From positions 26,015 through 90,014 of the forward strand of contig CAUYWD010000088.1 of the NCBI GenBank assembly GCA_963576735.1: DNA of 64,000 bases. Direction: 5' to 3'. This DNA is from Bedellia somnulentella (lineage: Eukaryota > Arthropoda > Insecta > Lepidoptera > Bedelliidae). A model generated the notes under the pieces. The model was not told the origin of the DNA. It saw only the letters and a list, made by a program, of their open reading frames with translations, and did not search any database. The translations under genes and the position numbers were made by a program. This document shows, piece by piece, positions 41,216 to 51,258 of this stretch; the first letter of the stretch is position 1, and every line of letters begins with the position of its first letter.

Positions 41216-41566
41216 CTCTTTTATTCTTCATACATTTTTATTTACTTGAAAATGTTTGAATTACACTACCCCATATTCAATACTGGATTGAAATACGAGG
41301 CAACTACAACCACAGCGGCACCAGGCGAAAAATCAAACGGCCATGTTTAGGCCGCGAAATTCAAATTTGCATTGCTGTCATAATGCGGAGACATTATACG
41401 GGTAGGAGTGTGTGCGCTAGGCTAGTGTAGGTAACTACAGTTTTCCATCTGATGGAGAAAGTAAGTTTTTCTGCTAAAGCGGTTTTAACCTGTTTTTTTA
41501 TTTCATATGGTGGATATTAAGCATTAAACTTTAATATACGAATTAATATTGAAGTAACAATCGCCG
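41216..41566. other. Repeat-derived spacer
   Basis: Contains the 41260-41375 partner of 39965-40100; the remainder is unassigned. Confidence 0.4.
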
Positions 41567-43222
41567 TCAAACTAACACGCTGTATAAGTATGGTCCTAAA
41601 AATATAAAGAATCTATTTGTAATGGAAAATTTTGCACTATAGGTATTCAAACATACTATATCCTTTCGCCTCTTGTTTAGTGTATCAGGGTTGAAGTATA
41701 AGCTAGCATGCTGTTTTAGAACAGTGAATAGAATAAAGAGCTGGCGCACAGTTAGCACTTTGCATTGTTTATATAGTTCGGTAGTAGGGAAATAGAAAGG
41801 GCGCGCAGTAGCTACTTTAAGTAGCGCTCTTTGAGCTCGTTCCAGTTTTAACATAGTGGTTATGCCAGCACCTCCCCAAGATTTTATGCAATAAGTCAGT
41901 AAGGATTGACCAAGCGCTTGATAGATTTGCTTTATTAAAGCGTAGTCACATATGTGTCTCAACTTTTTAAATATTACTATAAGTTTTCTAATTCTATTAC
42001 AGAGTGCATTAATATGGACCTTAAAAGTTAAAGTAACGTCGAGAGTAATTCCAAGATATTTGATGTTCATTGCTTTGGAGATAGTTGAGCATAGGCATGG
42101 TGCGCTATCAGTGCAAGTGCGGTGATGTGCATAAAGCGGGGTGTTATTGAGTAATGGTGTAGAAATGTTCCTTGCGAAAATCATATACATAGTTTTATCA
42201 GTATTCAAGGACAGAAAATTATTAAAAAGCCAGTCATTCACAATACTAAAGCCAGATTGAGCGAATTTATAAGCTTCGTCTATTGTTTTTGCAGAAAAAA
42301 GTAAGGCTGTGTCATCTGCATATGAAACTATGGTGCCGTTATTAAGTTGGAGATTACATAGCTCATTAATATAAATCAAAAATAGGCTGGGTCCTAAGAT
42401 ACTACCCTGAGGGACGCCAAAGGGGTGGTTTTTTAAAAATGTGCTATAATTGTCTCCAATTTTTAGGCACTGAAGTCTATTACTAAGATAACTTTCAAAT
42501 AATTTTAACTGAGTATCCCGAATGCCGATATTTTCAAATTTTTGCAATAAAATTGGAATTGAAATTGTATCAAAGGCCTTTTTGAGGTCGAGAAAAATCC
42601 CTATAACATGCATACCTTTTTCCAAATTTTGCACAATTTCATTTGTAAGGCAATGGACTGCGTCATCAATTGATAACTTTTTACGGAAACCAAACTGGCA
42701 ACTTGAGAGAAAGGATATTTCATCTAAATATTTTATTAACCTACTGTTCATTATTTTTTCCAAAATTTTAGAGAAAGTGGGAAGAAGAGAAATCGGTCTG
42801 TAATTATTTGGTTGGTTTTTATCCCCCGATTTATAAATCGGAATAACCACAGCTTTTTTTAATGACTCGGGGAATATACCTTGAGACAAACAATTTTGAA
42901 ATATGAGGGTTAACGGAGGGGCCAGTATATCCTTACAAAATTTCAAAACTTTACATGAGATGTTATCCCATCCGGGGGCACTATTACTTTTTAAGTTATT
43001 TATAATACCCTCTACTTCAGAGACGTCTGGATCGATCATAACAAATGATTTAAGCCTTGAAGGGTGTTTAGAATTAGCTTGATAGTATTTTTCAAAATTT
43101 GCCTGTTCAGATAAATTCTTACCAATGTTAATGAAAAAGTTATTTATGAATTCCGCTGACTGTGTGGGAGTTGACCTTAGTTTGAATAGTTCGTTAGGGA
43201 TATCATTATGTTTTTTCGTGCA
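41567..43222 (-). pseudogene. LINE ORF2 reverse transcriptase half
   Basis: Open from the frame change near 43222 to 41567. RT motifs in order: NYRPISLLPTFSKILEKIM, FGFRKKLSIDDAV, IFLDLKKAFDTI (first Asp), FGVPQGSILGPSLFLIYINE, and SYADDTALLF (catalytic YADD). The thumb and C-terminal region includes KYLGITLDVTLTFKVHINAL. All catalytic residues are present; the gene is broken by the shift separating it from the endonuclease and by loss of its last codons. Confidence 0.82.
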
Positions 43223-44387
43223 GGTCTTTTTTTTTAATGAAATTCCAAATTAATTTGTTGTTACTTCCCGCAGATTGAAGTTCCTTTTTCTCGTACTCAC
43301 ATTTTACATTTTTCAAAATTTTATTGCAAAAATTGCGATATCGTTTGTAAATAAGAGTAATAGTATTGTTAGTAGGCTCAAGCATATACCTTTTGTGCAA
43401 CTTATCTCTATGTTTTATGCATCTGATTAAGCCAGGAGTTATCCAAGGTTTTATTATTTGGTACTTCCTGCTTTGACGAAACGTGCTTGTATTTTTCGCA
43501 ATTGCATTTTGAACACAGTTAGTCACGTAATTCATAGAAAAGTTTACGTCAGTATTATTACAAACCGTGCTGAAATCTATTTGAATTAAATCACGTCTTA
43601 CGTTTTGCATGTTAACACTAGAATAGCTGCGGCGGCATTTGTTATGAGTCAGCTTTAAATTCAATGTCAATAGCACGGCGCGATGATCGGTAATAGTCGA
43701 GTTAGTGACAAATGTATGTGTCAGGTAATTAGTTTTTATCATAATATGATCTAAACAGGATCCGCTGTTGTGAGTGGGAAAGGTATGGGCGGGTGATATT
43801 CCATGAAAAGCACATATGTTTAAGTATTCCTGGATAGATGAATCGTTGCTTTCTGTTATAATGTCAATATTCAAGTCTCCAGTTAAAACTATGTTTTTTG
43901 TAGAGGCGAAAGCATGTAGTATACTGTTCAAGGATTGTAAAAAATTATCAAGTTTGCGAAAAGACGGAGAGCGGTAAAAAGATAATATGACTAAGTCCTT
44001 ACTTATCAGTCCTAGACAATTACTTTCATTAACACAAATTTCTTCTATGGTAAAGTTTAACGTATCTCGTACATATATTATAATGCCATCATTTTGGTTA
44101 TGTAGTTTAGTTGAGCTGTGTAATTTGTACCCTGTGAGGGTGGGTAAACTATGTGCTCGGTTTTGTAACCAACATTCAGTCAAAATAATTATATCTAAAG
44201 GAACATTAAATCGAGTTAATAATATTAGAAAATCATCGAAATTTTTGTGAATACTACGAATGTTTTGGGTTAAGATTTTAAGAGTACCTTTCTCATTACA
44301 AATTAATTGGCTACACAATTCAACATCACACGAGCGAGATTCACCAAATTTTATATTGTCTAAGTCATAGATAATTTGATGTGTCAT
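43206..44387 (-). pseudogene. LINE ORF2 endonuclease half
   Basis: Apurinic-type endonuclease motifs TQNIRSIHKNF, TECWLQ, LSFYRSPS, TGDLNIDI and ITDHRA are in order over the first ~240 residues. It nicks target DNA for target-primed reverse transcription. The frame ends a few codons after IKKK, at a run of nine A (minus strand, 43224-43232), while the RT half continues in another frame. A single length change in that homopolymer would account for the break, and could also be a sequencing error. Confidence 0.82.
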
Positions 44388-44500
44388 TGATATATAAACT
44401 AAAGAGTACGTTTAAAAATAAATGTAAAAAAGAAGTAAAAAAATGTGAAAAGAAACTTAATCAATAAGTGCTTATAGATAATATGAAGATGCGGGCGCTC

Positions 44501-45760
44501 TTAGGCGCCTTCATAGTTAATAGAATTTATGTACCTCAATTCTGCATTCTTCCTAGCTGGGCATTCAGGGTCTCCTGTAGCATGGTTACTTGTTTTTTTA
44601 AAACGCTTGCAGGTGGCACAGGTTGGTTCCTGAGATTTTTTAATACACTCTTTGATAGAGTGTCCAGTCTCCCCACAATGGCCACAGACCTGATCAGCCT
44701 CACGACAAAACTTAGCTGAGTGTCCATATTGCTGACATTTAAAACAACGGGTCACAAGGGTGAAGTCTCTTATTTTACAGGATGTCCAGTTAATGAAAAT
44801 TCGCGCCTGGTTCATGAGACATTTGCGAATTCCTGCGGGGACCTCAATTATGTAGTGGCAATATTTACCCTGTTTTTTACCCCCTTTATGGCTAAGTTTT
44901 ATGGAGCTAAGGAATTTGTCGAATGTTGAGTCTGGATACTTATCGGCCAAGTTTTGTTCATATAAGCACTGAAACACTTCTTTCTCCGATAAATTTGTTG
45001 GCACTCCAATTACAACTATTCTAGGGCGGCGCTGGTTACTTTCTTCTAAAGTGAGATCGTTTGAGCAGAGTTTATTAGACGATTTTATCTTTTCAATATC
45101 CTGTTGGGACTCGGTGCTGATGATTACTCCTCCATTTTTAGTTTTTCTGAGTCCTCGTACTTGCAATTTCATCTCCTCAGGGCAGATAATTTTTTGTACT
45201 AAGGACTTGGTCTCATCACTAGATTTTTGTTTATCTTTCGGAAATATTGTTATGGAGGCTAGATTTTGGGGTCTTACAAAATCGTTCGGTCCCTTTTTAA
45301 CCATATCGGCAAAAGAAGTGTTAGTCTTTGTTTGGGACTCCAAAGAATTGCGTATAGATTGTTTGAGGTCTTGGATTGTTTCAAGGTCACCTTGTTTTTG
45401 TTCTAAGACATCAATTTTCTGATATAAGTTCTGAATTTTAGATTGGGCGAGAAGAAGATGTTGTTTAGCCGATTGGTAATGAACTGCCATTTGACCAGTA
45501 CCATTCCCGATTTTCCTACATAGGTTACTAATACAGAGCTTTTGGTCTGAGTTTAGCTTACCTTCGGTCGATACTTGGCAGATTTTTTGTAAGCAGGCCT
45601 CAATGGTGTCCATCCAATAATGTATATCAGTTGTTGATACAACGCTGGAGTCCTGATGTTTTGAAGAAGCCGATGGTGCTTGGTCCATATTGTCTTCAGT
45701 GCACTGCGGAGGAGGACTGCGCCGAGTCAGTCCGCTCCGATTAAATGGACTTCCCTCCAT
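44501..45760 (-). CDS. LINE ORF1, RNA-binding protein with three zinc knuckles
   Basis: 419 codons, complete, from ATG 45760. The N-terminal third is polar, followed by a heptad-like helical stretch (QSKIQNLYQKIDVLEQKQGD), an RRM-like central region and then C-terminal knuckles CFKCQQYGHSAKFC, CGHCGETGHSIKEC and CATCKRFKKTSNHATGDPEC. ORF1 proteins of Jockey/R1/I-type elements coat the RNA. It precedes ORF2 by about 110 bases. The frame is intact, unlike ORF2. Confidence 0.82.
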   Translation of the reverse strand: MEGSPFNRSGLTRRSPPPQCTEDNMDQAPSASSKHQDSSVVSTTDIHYWMDTIEACLQKICQVSTEGKLNSDQKLCISNLCRKIGNGTGQMAVHYQSAKQHLLLAQSKIQNLYQKIDVLEQKQGDLETIQDLKQSIRNSLESQTKTNTSFADMVKKGPNDFVRPQNLASITIFPKDKQKSSDETKSLVQKIICPEEMKLQVRGLRKTKNGGVIISTESQQDIEKIKSSNKLCSNDLTLEESNQRRPRIVVIGVPTNLSEKEVFQCLYEQNLADKYPDSTFDKFLSSIKLSHKGGKKQGKYCHYIIEVPAGIRKCLMNQARIFINWTSCKIRDFTLVTRCFKCQQYGHSAKFCREADQVCGHCGETGHSIKECIKKSQEPTCATCKRFKKTSNHATGDPECPARKNAELRYINSINYEGA

Positions 45761-46439
45761 AATAATCTCTTAGTTAAATACACTAATACAACATATTAAC
45801 ACTACAATAATCTATGCGATTAGTATTTAGGTGATGCAGACATTTAAAAAAGTAATATATAAAATATTAATCTCAATAGTTGACGAGAGCTATGGCACGT
45901 GCGTTCTAGTCGCAGGCCAGTTATTGTAAAGATATGCAACTTCAGGCCAACAAAAATTGTAAAAATATGAAATAAAATGTAAAAGTATATAGAAAAATAA
46001 AATAATCTCTTCGTGGAACAATGCGCTGGAATGTATAATGTTACTTGAGACTTACAGGAACACGATGCTAGCGAAGTGCAGGTGCATGTTAAATATGCTG
46101 ACGCAGGGCGACACTACACAAACTAACAACGATAATTGCAACACTATAACACTTTTAATTTTTAGACTATTACACCTTTAGGTAATAAGGTGTGCGCAGA
46201 AACACTAATTCTTGAATAACGTTGTGAAGAGATGAGCAGATCTGGAACACTCGGCGATTGTGGTGCGGGCTCGTGCACAACGAGACTGACCGTCGACCAC
46301 GATGACTCGGTGATGATGATTTGGTGCTGATGATCGCGGGCTCACGAGTATTCGTGAGGCTTACCGTCGGACCCGGTGTATTGGAGCTGATGCAGGCCTG
46401 TCCGGCGGGAAGGTCCTACTGTCGATCAGAGACAGGTTT

Positions 46440-47406
46440 GGGGGGGGTCTTCTTTGATGCTGGCTACAATATTAGTCAATAGCGTGAGCGCGGCATTATA
46501 ATTCACCTCGTTCACGGTTAAATGCTTGATCAGCTTCTCGGCCTCGCCGCGAACATGAGTTTTTAAGTATTGCATTTTTTCTGTAGATGAAATAGTGCAG
46601 TCTTCGTGAATTATCTTTTTAAATAAATCGTAAAATGAATTCCATGATTCATAACTCCCAGTGAAATACGGAATGGTAATCCTGGGCAATTTTGTAGTCG
46701 TCTGAGTATTTTGTCTTGAGTTGTCGTTGATTTTCTTTTGTAGTTTGTTTAATGTTGAGTCGAATGCGTCCTGCGCGTCTTCAAAATCATTGTCAGTGAA
46801 ATATACGTCGCTGAGTATACTTTCCTCCATGAGTAGGTACACGTGATTGTCGTCATTGTCTTGAAATTGTTTTTCAAGCGTCCGTATTAATGACTGTAAC
46901 TGCCAAGCTGGTTTATTTTCCTCTATGGCAGCTAGTGCAGTTGATAGCTTCTTTTTAAGTTGGTTGAGTCGATATTTTTGTATGAACAATTTAGGTTTCA
47001 TAGTATTATCTTCTTGCTGCGCCTTGCTGGATCCTGCACGGTGCGTCTTGTCTGAGATGCTACATAATTGGTCGGTTAAAGATGTCTGAATATCACTATC
47101 TTTATATAAGATATCTTCCTGTGCTGCCAAGTGGTCTTTGGCAGCGTCGTAAACTTGTTTTATGTTCTCGTCGAAATAATGTAATGTTAAGTATCTGTGA
47201 GTCGACATTATTTCTTGATTTTGTAGTAATTTGTCGTTTTGTAGCGCTCGTTGGTATATGCTGTCTAGTAATGCTCTTCTATCTTTTATGTATTTATGTG
47301 TCTTCCTGATTTTTGAATCTTTTCTGATGTTGTCCCATATCCTTTGAAGTTCCGTGAAGTCATTTTCTTGGCTTTTGATAATATCGTTAATCTCTTTTAC
47401 TTCCAT
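46440..47406 (-). pseudogene. gag: N-terminal half of a second BEL/Pao Gag, cut by the LINE
   Basis: ATG 47406, about 320 codons. A helical N-terminal region is followed by LPRITIPYFTGSYESWNSFY and EKMQYLKTHVRGEAEKLIKH, the DUF1759-type core shared with the Gag at 10931, though the two are clearly different families. It ends mid-domain after LLTN, where the LINE 5' region begins; the last dozen residues are LINE-derived. No knuckles or pol are present downstream. Confidence 0.8.
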
Positions 47407-47411
47407 TGCGT

Positions 47412-48240
47412 CTTCAGTCTTCGTTCTTCTTTCTTGACGTCCCTACTTGCCCTATTCTACGCCTAATGTGTATAGATACGTCAGTACTTATGGCTCTCCG
47501 CACCCTCTGATACAGTAAATGCGTTGCGACTTCTCAATCAACTGGTGGAACCCGCTTGTGGGAAGCCAGCGACCGATCCGTTACTGTACGGGTACTTTCC
47601 AAGAGAACAATACGTACAATTTAGTTTTCCTAAGCGTCAGTCAGTCGGTTTTTATTATAATACAAGGGACAAGAGGGCCGCGGTCATTTACTGGTTCAAA
47701 ATTTCTCGAAGGACCATGTTAAAGCCCCTAGCGGACTTTAATATACTAACTTAATGGGACAGCTATAAGACCTAGGATCCTAACCTATCAATCTATATAT
47801 GCACGCCTAAATCCCTGAGGGGTAGGTAGAGATTACCTCTAGCCTACCGACGGCCTAACAACCCTAAAACCCTAAGTCCCTAGCCCTAACCATACAAGTT
47901 GAAATATATAAATATATAAATAAGTACGGGCATGTCTGTATACCGGGAGACCTAAGGTAACAGACGGAAGGTTGGTAGGATATAGGAGGTGGTACGATAA
48001 TCACTGTCAGTTACACAGACTCATGCAACTGCGAAGGCTAAAGGTGTCTTGGCCACAGTGATGGAAGGGTAAGGAAGTGGTAGGTAAGTAATAGTCGGAG
48101 TCAAAGGTAGAAAGAGACTTTATTTACATTTTTCACAGTATTTATATGAAATTATATGTTTGTATTGATCTATACGGATGATGCATTTCTTTGTGTGCGT
48201 TTTCTGTTGTCAGCGTTTCGTCTAACCGGATGACAGTTAA
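47412..48240 (-). other. Probable leader and LTR of the second BEL/Pao element
   Basis: Upstream of the Gag ATG on the minus strand. Features compatible with an LTR are a TATA-like catataaatactg (about 48140) and, 20 bases on, aataaagtctc. Borders and a second copy are not visible, so this is inference from position. The two short plus-strand frames at 47519-47754 are not credible. Confidence 0.35.
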
Positions 48241-48489
48241 TTGCCCCAGATTTATATTGCTGATGTTCACTTGAACATCGACAGGCAAAAGCTATTTTTA
48301 ATACTGTGCGATGATAAAGATATAATTGGTGATCGCGTAAATTCATTATTTTTGCCTGAAATATGTGACGTAGTGCTACGAGTACTTTCTAGACTGCCTT
48401 TAGTATCTAATGTTATGTGCCCCATTTATAATAACAAAAACTACACACCAAGTAGTCGTAATATAGAAAGATTAACTACAGAAATTTAA
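48241..48489 (+). pseudogene. Transposase-like coding relic, family uncertain
   Basis: Open frame of 82 codons containing FLPEICDVVLRVLSRLPLVS then SSRNIERLTTEI. The arrangement LPLxSNVM...TxSSxxxE resembles a block from arthropod transposon-encoded proteins but cannot be assigned firmly. It precedes the P-element-like relic in the same orientation. Confidence 0.3.
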
Positions 48490-48589
48490 TGTTTTTATGG
48501 GAAAAAGAGATTAATGCTTTTTATCGTTAAATTTGTAGATGATTCCTTCATTTTCCACTTGAAATCCCTGAGAAATGTTTTAAATTAAT

Positions 48590-49080
48590 GTCACGTTTTC
48601 AGATAAAAATATCATTCCTAAAGAATGTCAAGCAACTGCAGACCTTATGCTATTTGTCGACCACCTCTTTGATTCAATGAATGGAAGCGCACTAAAAAAT
48701 AGGCATGCAAAACCAGCACTTGGACCAGGAACCCCAATATCAGTCCACCACAAAATTTGGAGACATTCCATATAATTTTTTCAAAATATGTATTTTCTTA
48801 ATAAAAATACAGGTAAAGCTGAATCAGTTCCAACCTTAAAGAACTGGATTTGGACATTTCGAAGTTCTAACGAAAAATTTGATGGAAGATTTGAGGTAAA
48901 TTTAGTTTGGATGCGGCACCTTAATCATTATACAAATAGCACAAGTACAATAGTAGAGAGTACAAATCAAATACATATTTGTAGACGTTGCGAATCCTTT
49001 GTTTTTCAGTCATATACTCACAGCTATAGATCCCAAGTAGGGGAAGCTATAGCTTGGGAATAAGAAATTCTTCAAAATGA
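48590..49080 (+). pseudogene. P-element-like transposase relic, central region
   Basis: Across one stop the plus strand reads ATADLMLFVDHLFDSMNGS, then LKNRHAKPALGPGTPIS, then SVPTLKNWIWTFRSS and NLVWMRHLNHYTNST. The (F/V)DxLFDSxNGS block, the KPL/A-GP segment, the VPxxxNW block and the WxRHLNQ-type motif follow the order of the catalytic to C-terminal region of P-element/THAP9 transposases. N-terminus and end are absent. It is a different segment of the protein from that at 22172-22811, so the two relics cannot be compared directly. Confidence 0.6.
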
Positions 49081-49779
49081 GCCCTGGTCTATTTGCTACG
49101 AGTATAAAAAGTACTCTGCCTTGTGTGGTTCCATAGACCAGAAATGTTACTTTTGCTTGATCGCTCACTTCCAATCGTATGTCATATTAAGGTTTGAATT
49201 GAGCGTTTTTTTTCTCTTACATGATAAAGATTTAGTAAAATTTCATTGCTCGTTATTTGCTTTGAGTGCACCACCACCACCAGTCCATTCGGGCTGCTAT
49301 TTGCAGCTTTCGCGGTACAACTACAAAGGAGCCTAGTGCTTTCTCGTTGGTTCGTGCTAAATTTTTTGCCACAGTTTGGGACATTAGCTACTCCGCCCAA
49401 TGATGCTTTTGAAAGAGTTTTGATACTATATAGACGTAAGGTCCAGGATTCTTTATTGGGATGAGATTTCAATTGATTAGTTAGTTGACTTGTATTCTTT
49501 CATAACTCTTTCTACATACTTCTTCTTTGTATTCTCATTGCGATGCCGTTGCTACACTCCTGTGCTTTTGGACTGTTAGCATATGACTGTAACGATCCCA
49601 ATTTGAGAACTTGAAAATCTTTAAAAGGGTTAGAACAGAATAGCTGCTTTCTTCACAGCATCCAAGACTAGGACTATGTGGCCATTCGTACTTTGAATTT
49701 AACTTTGTTGCGTCGCTACCTACGTTAGTTAGAATGCGATGCAAGTATTTTGTTTCAAATGCGTTTTTTCTGGTTGCAG
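49081..49779. other. Spacer before the KMT5A-like exon
   Basis: No accepted gene. The minus-strand frame 49182-49472 is open but lacks recognised domains. The last bases (ttttttctggttgcag) form a strong splice acceptor for the following exon, so this is probably intron. Confidence 0.4.
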
Positions 49780-50139
49780 ATCTTCAAGCCGAGCAAAATG
49801 CCTGGAAAAAACCGCTCAGCTAAGCTGCCACAATCTAGTAAAACTATAAGAAAAATGACGTGCGGATTTTCTTATAAAACAAGAGCTGCCACCGCGGCAG
49901 CCCGTGCCGCTGAGAGCCGTAAACTTCCAGAATATTTCAAAGAGCAGCGCAAAAGTCCTAGGACATCTATTAAAAAAGTTTTAAAAGTTGAGACCGAAGT
50001 AGACCATAAAGACAACCATAAGATGACAGAATATTTTCAACTCAGGCGGAGTATGAGGAAATCATCAACATGTGTTATAGCTAAGAAGAAGAATGAATTA
50101 GAAAAAGCTATTCATGAAAACAGAGAAGAAGGGTTAGTG
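49780..50139 (+). CDS. Exon resembling the N-terminal part of histone H4-K20 methyltransferase KMT5A/PR-Set7
   Basis: Acceptor ttctggttgcag ends at 49779 and donor gtaaga starts at 50140. An ATG at 49798 gives 114 codons. Near the C-terminal end NHKMTEYFQLRRSMRKS is followed some 15 residues later by LEKAIHENREEGL. This matches the conserved stretch just before the SET domain in KMT5A/PR-Set7/SET8 proteins (K-[LM]-T-[DE]-[FY]-[FY]-x-x-RRS-x-RKS, then a helix ending EEG). The first part is basic and Ala-rich (TRAATAAARAAESRK). The SET domain would lie in later exons, none recognised to the window end; the intron starts with RTE and LINE insertions. It could be the first coding exon of a real gene or a partial duplicate. 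Confidence 0.6.
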
Positions 50140-50436
50140 GTAAGACTGGTTTATTTATACTTTTTTTTCCTTAAAGTATTGATAGTGTTCGGATTGATAG
50201 CGACTGAGTTTATGTCTGCGACAGAGTAGCCCGCCCCGTGGCGTATTTTGATTCTATATAACGTCCTTTAAGTATCTCAAATTGAAAATGTTGAATGCCA
50301 CAAGATGGGAAACGTGTAATTGTCAATCTCTACAGAATGGCATGGCTCACCAGGCAACCGTTACGGTTCAGTGATGTGGTGTGTACGCATAAATAATTAT
50401 ATTTATTTATTTACATCCCACATTATATTATATAAT

Positions 50437-50833
50437 GTAAGGTTATGTGATCGTGTGAGGAATGATGTGATTCGTGAAAGGTGTGGTGTAAAAGATGATA
50501 TTGTAAGAAAGATAGAAAAAGGAATGTTGAGATGGTTTGGGCACATAGAGAGGATGGATGACAGTAAATTGGTGAAAGAGATATATAGAGCCAATGTGGA
50601 AGGTAATGTTAGTAGAGGACGACCTCGGAGGACACATTTGGATCAAATAGAAAATGTGCTCAAAAAGGCAGGTGTCCGCAGTATGAAGAATAAAAGAGCA
50701 TGTATGAAAAGATTGATGGATGTAAACGAAGCCAGAGAGGTTTGCCAGGATCGTACAAAGTGGCGATCGATAGTCTCTGCCTACCCCAATGGGAACTAAC
50801 GGCGTGAGAATATGTATGTATGTATATGTATGT
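50437..50833 (+). mobile_element. 5'-truncated RTE-type LINE
   Basis: 397 bp flanked by a perfect 15 bp duplication attatattatataat (50422-50436 and 50834-50848). It encodes the last ~120 residues of RTE ORF2 (VRNDVIRERCGV, GMLRWFGHIERMDD, RGRPRRTHLDQIE, MKRLMDVNEAREVCQDRTKW, AYPNGN stop at 50799) and ends in ggcgtgagaatatgtatg and (tatg)n. It lies 300 bases inside the presumed intron of the KMT5A-like gene. Confidence 0.9.
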
Positions 50834-51258
50834 ATTATATTATATAATTTATGTTTACTTAGTATTATTTATTTATACTATTAAAAGTCAAAAAAAAGTC
50901 AAAAAGTTTATTCTTCAAAATTAAGTTAAAAACTAACATTTTTTGAACGTCAAATGTTTTTAAATTTATCATTAGTCCGTTGCTTCGGAAGGTGTTCGTA
51001 AAGAGAAGAAGCAACAAAGAAACTCTTTACATTCACATTTTTTCATTTTTTCAAAACATGGTTTGTACAATTTCAGTTTATTAACATGTTTCTACTTTAT
51101 AAAAGATTTTCTATGCGACAAAACCAAACGCTTGTTTGACATAATAAAAATAAATTGTCCATCACAAAAAACCAATCACATAACGTGAGAAGAAAAATCC
51201 TCACCAGACAATTATTCCTGGGAATAACGAGGGAAGATTTATAGCTTTACGGACACGG

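Larger units (their letters stand above)
41567..46430 (-). mobile_element. LINE with zinc-knuckle ORF1, 3'-truncated
   Basis: Minus-strand order: untranslated 5' region (about 46430-45761), ORF1 (45760-44501), ORF2 endonuclease (44387-43206) and ORF2 reverse transcriptase (about 43220-41567). The coding end stops abruptly (LGPYLYSVLV) before the residues normally closing such proteins, and no tail follows, so the 3' end has been lost. At its 5' side it abuts a BEL Gag cut in mid-domain. ORF1 with CCHC knuckles and ORF2 lacking RNase H suggest the Jockey/R1-like groups. Confidence 0.8.
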
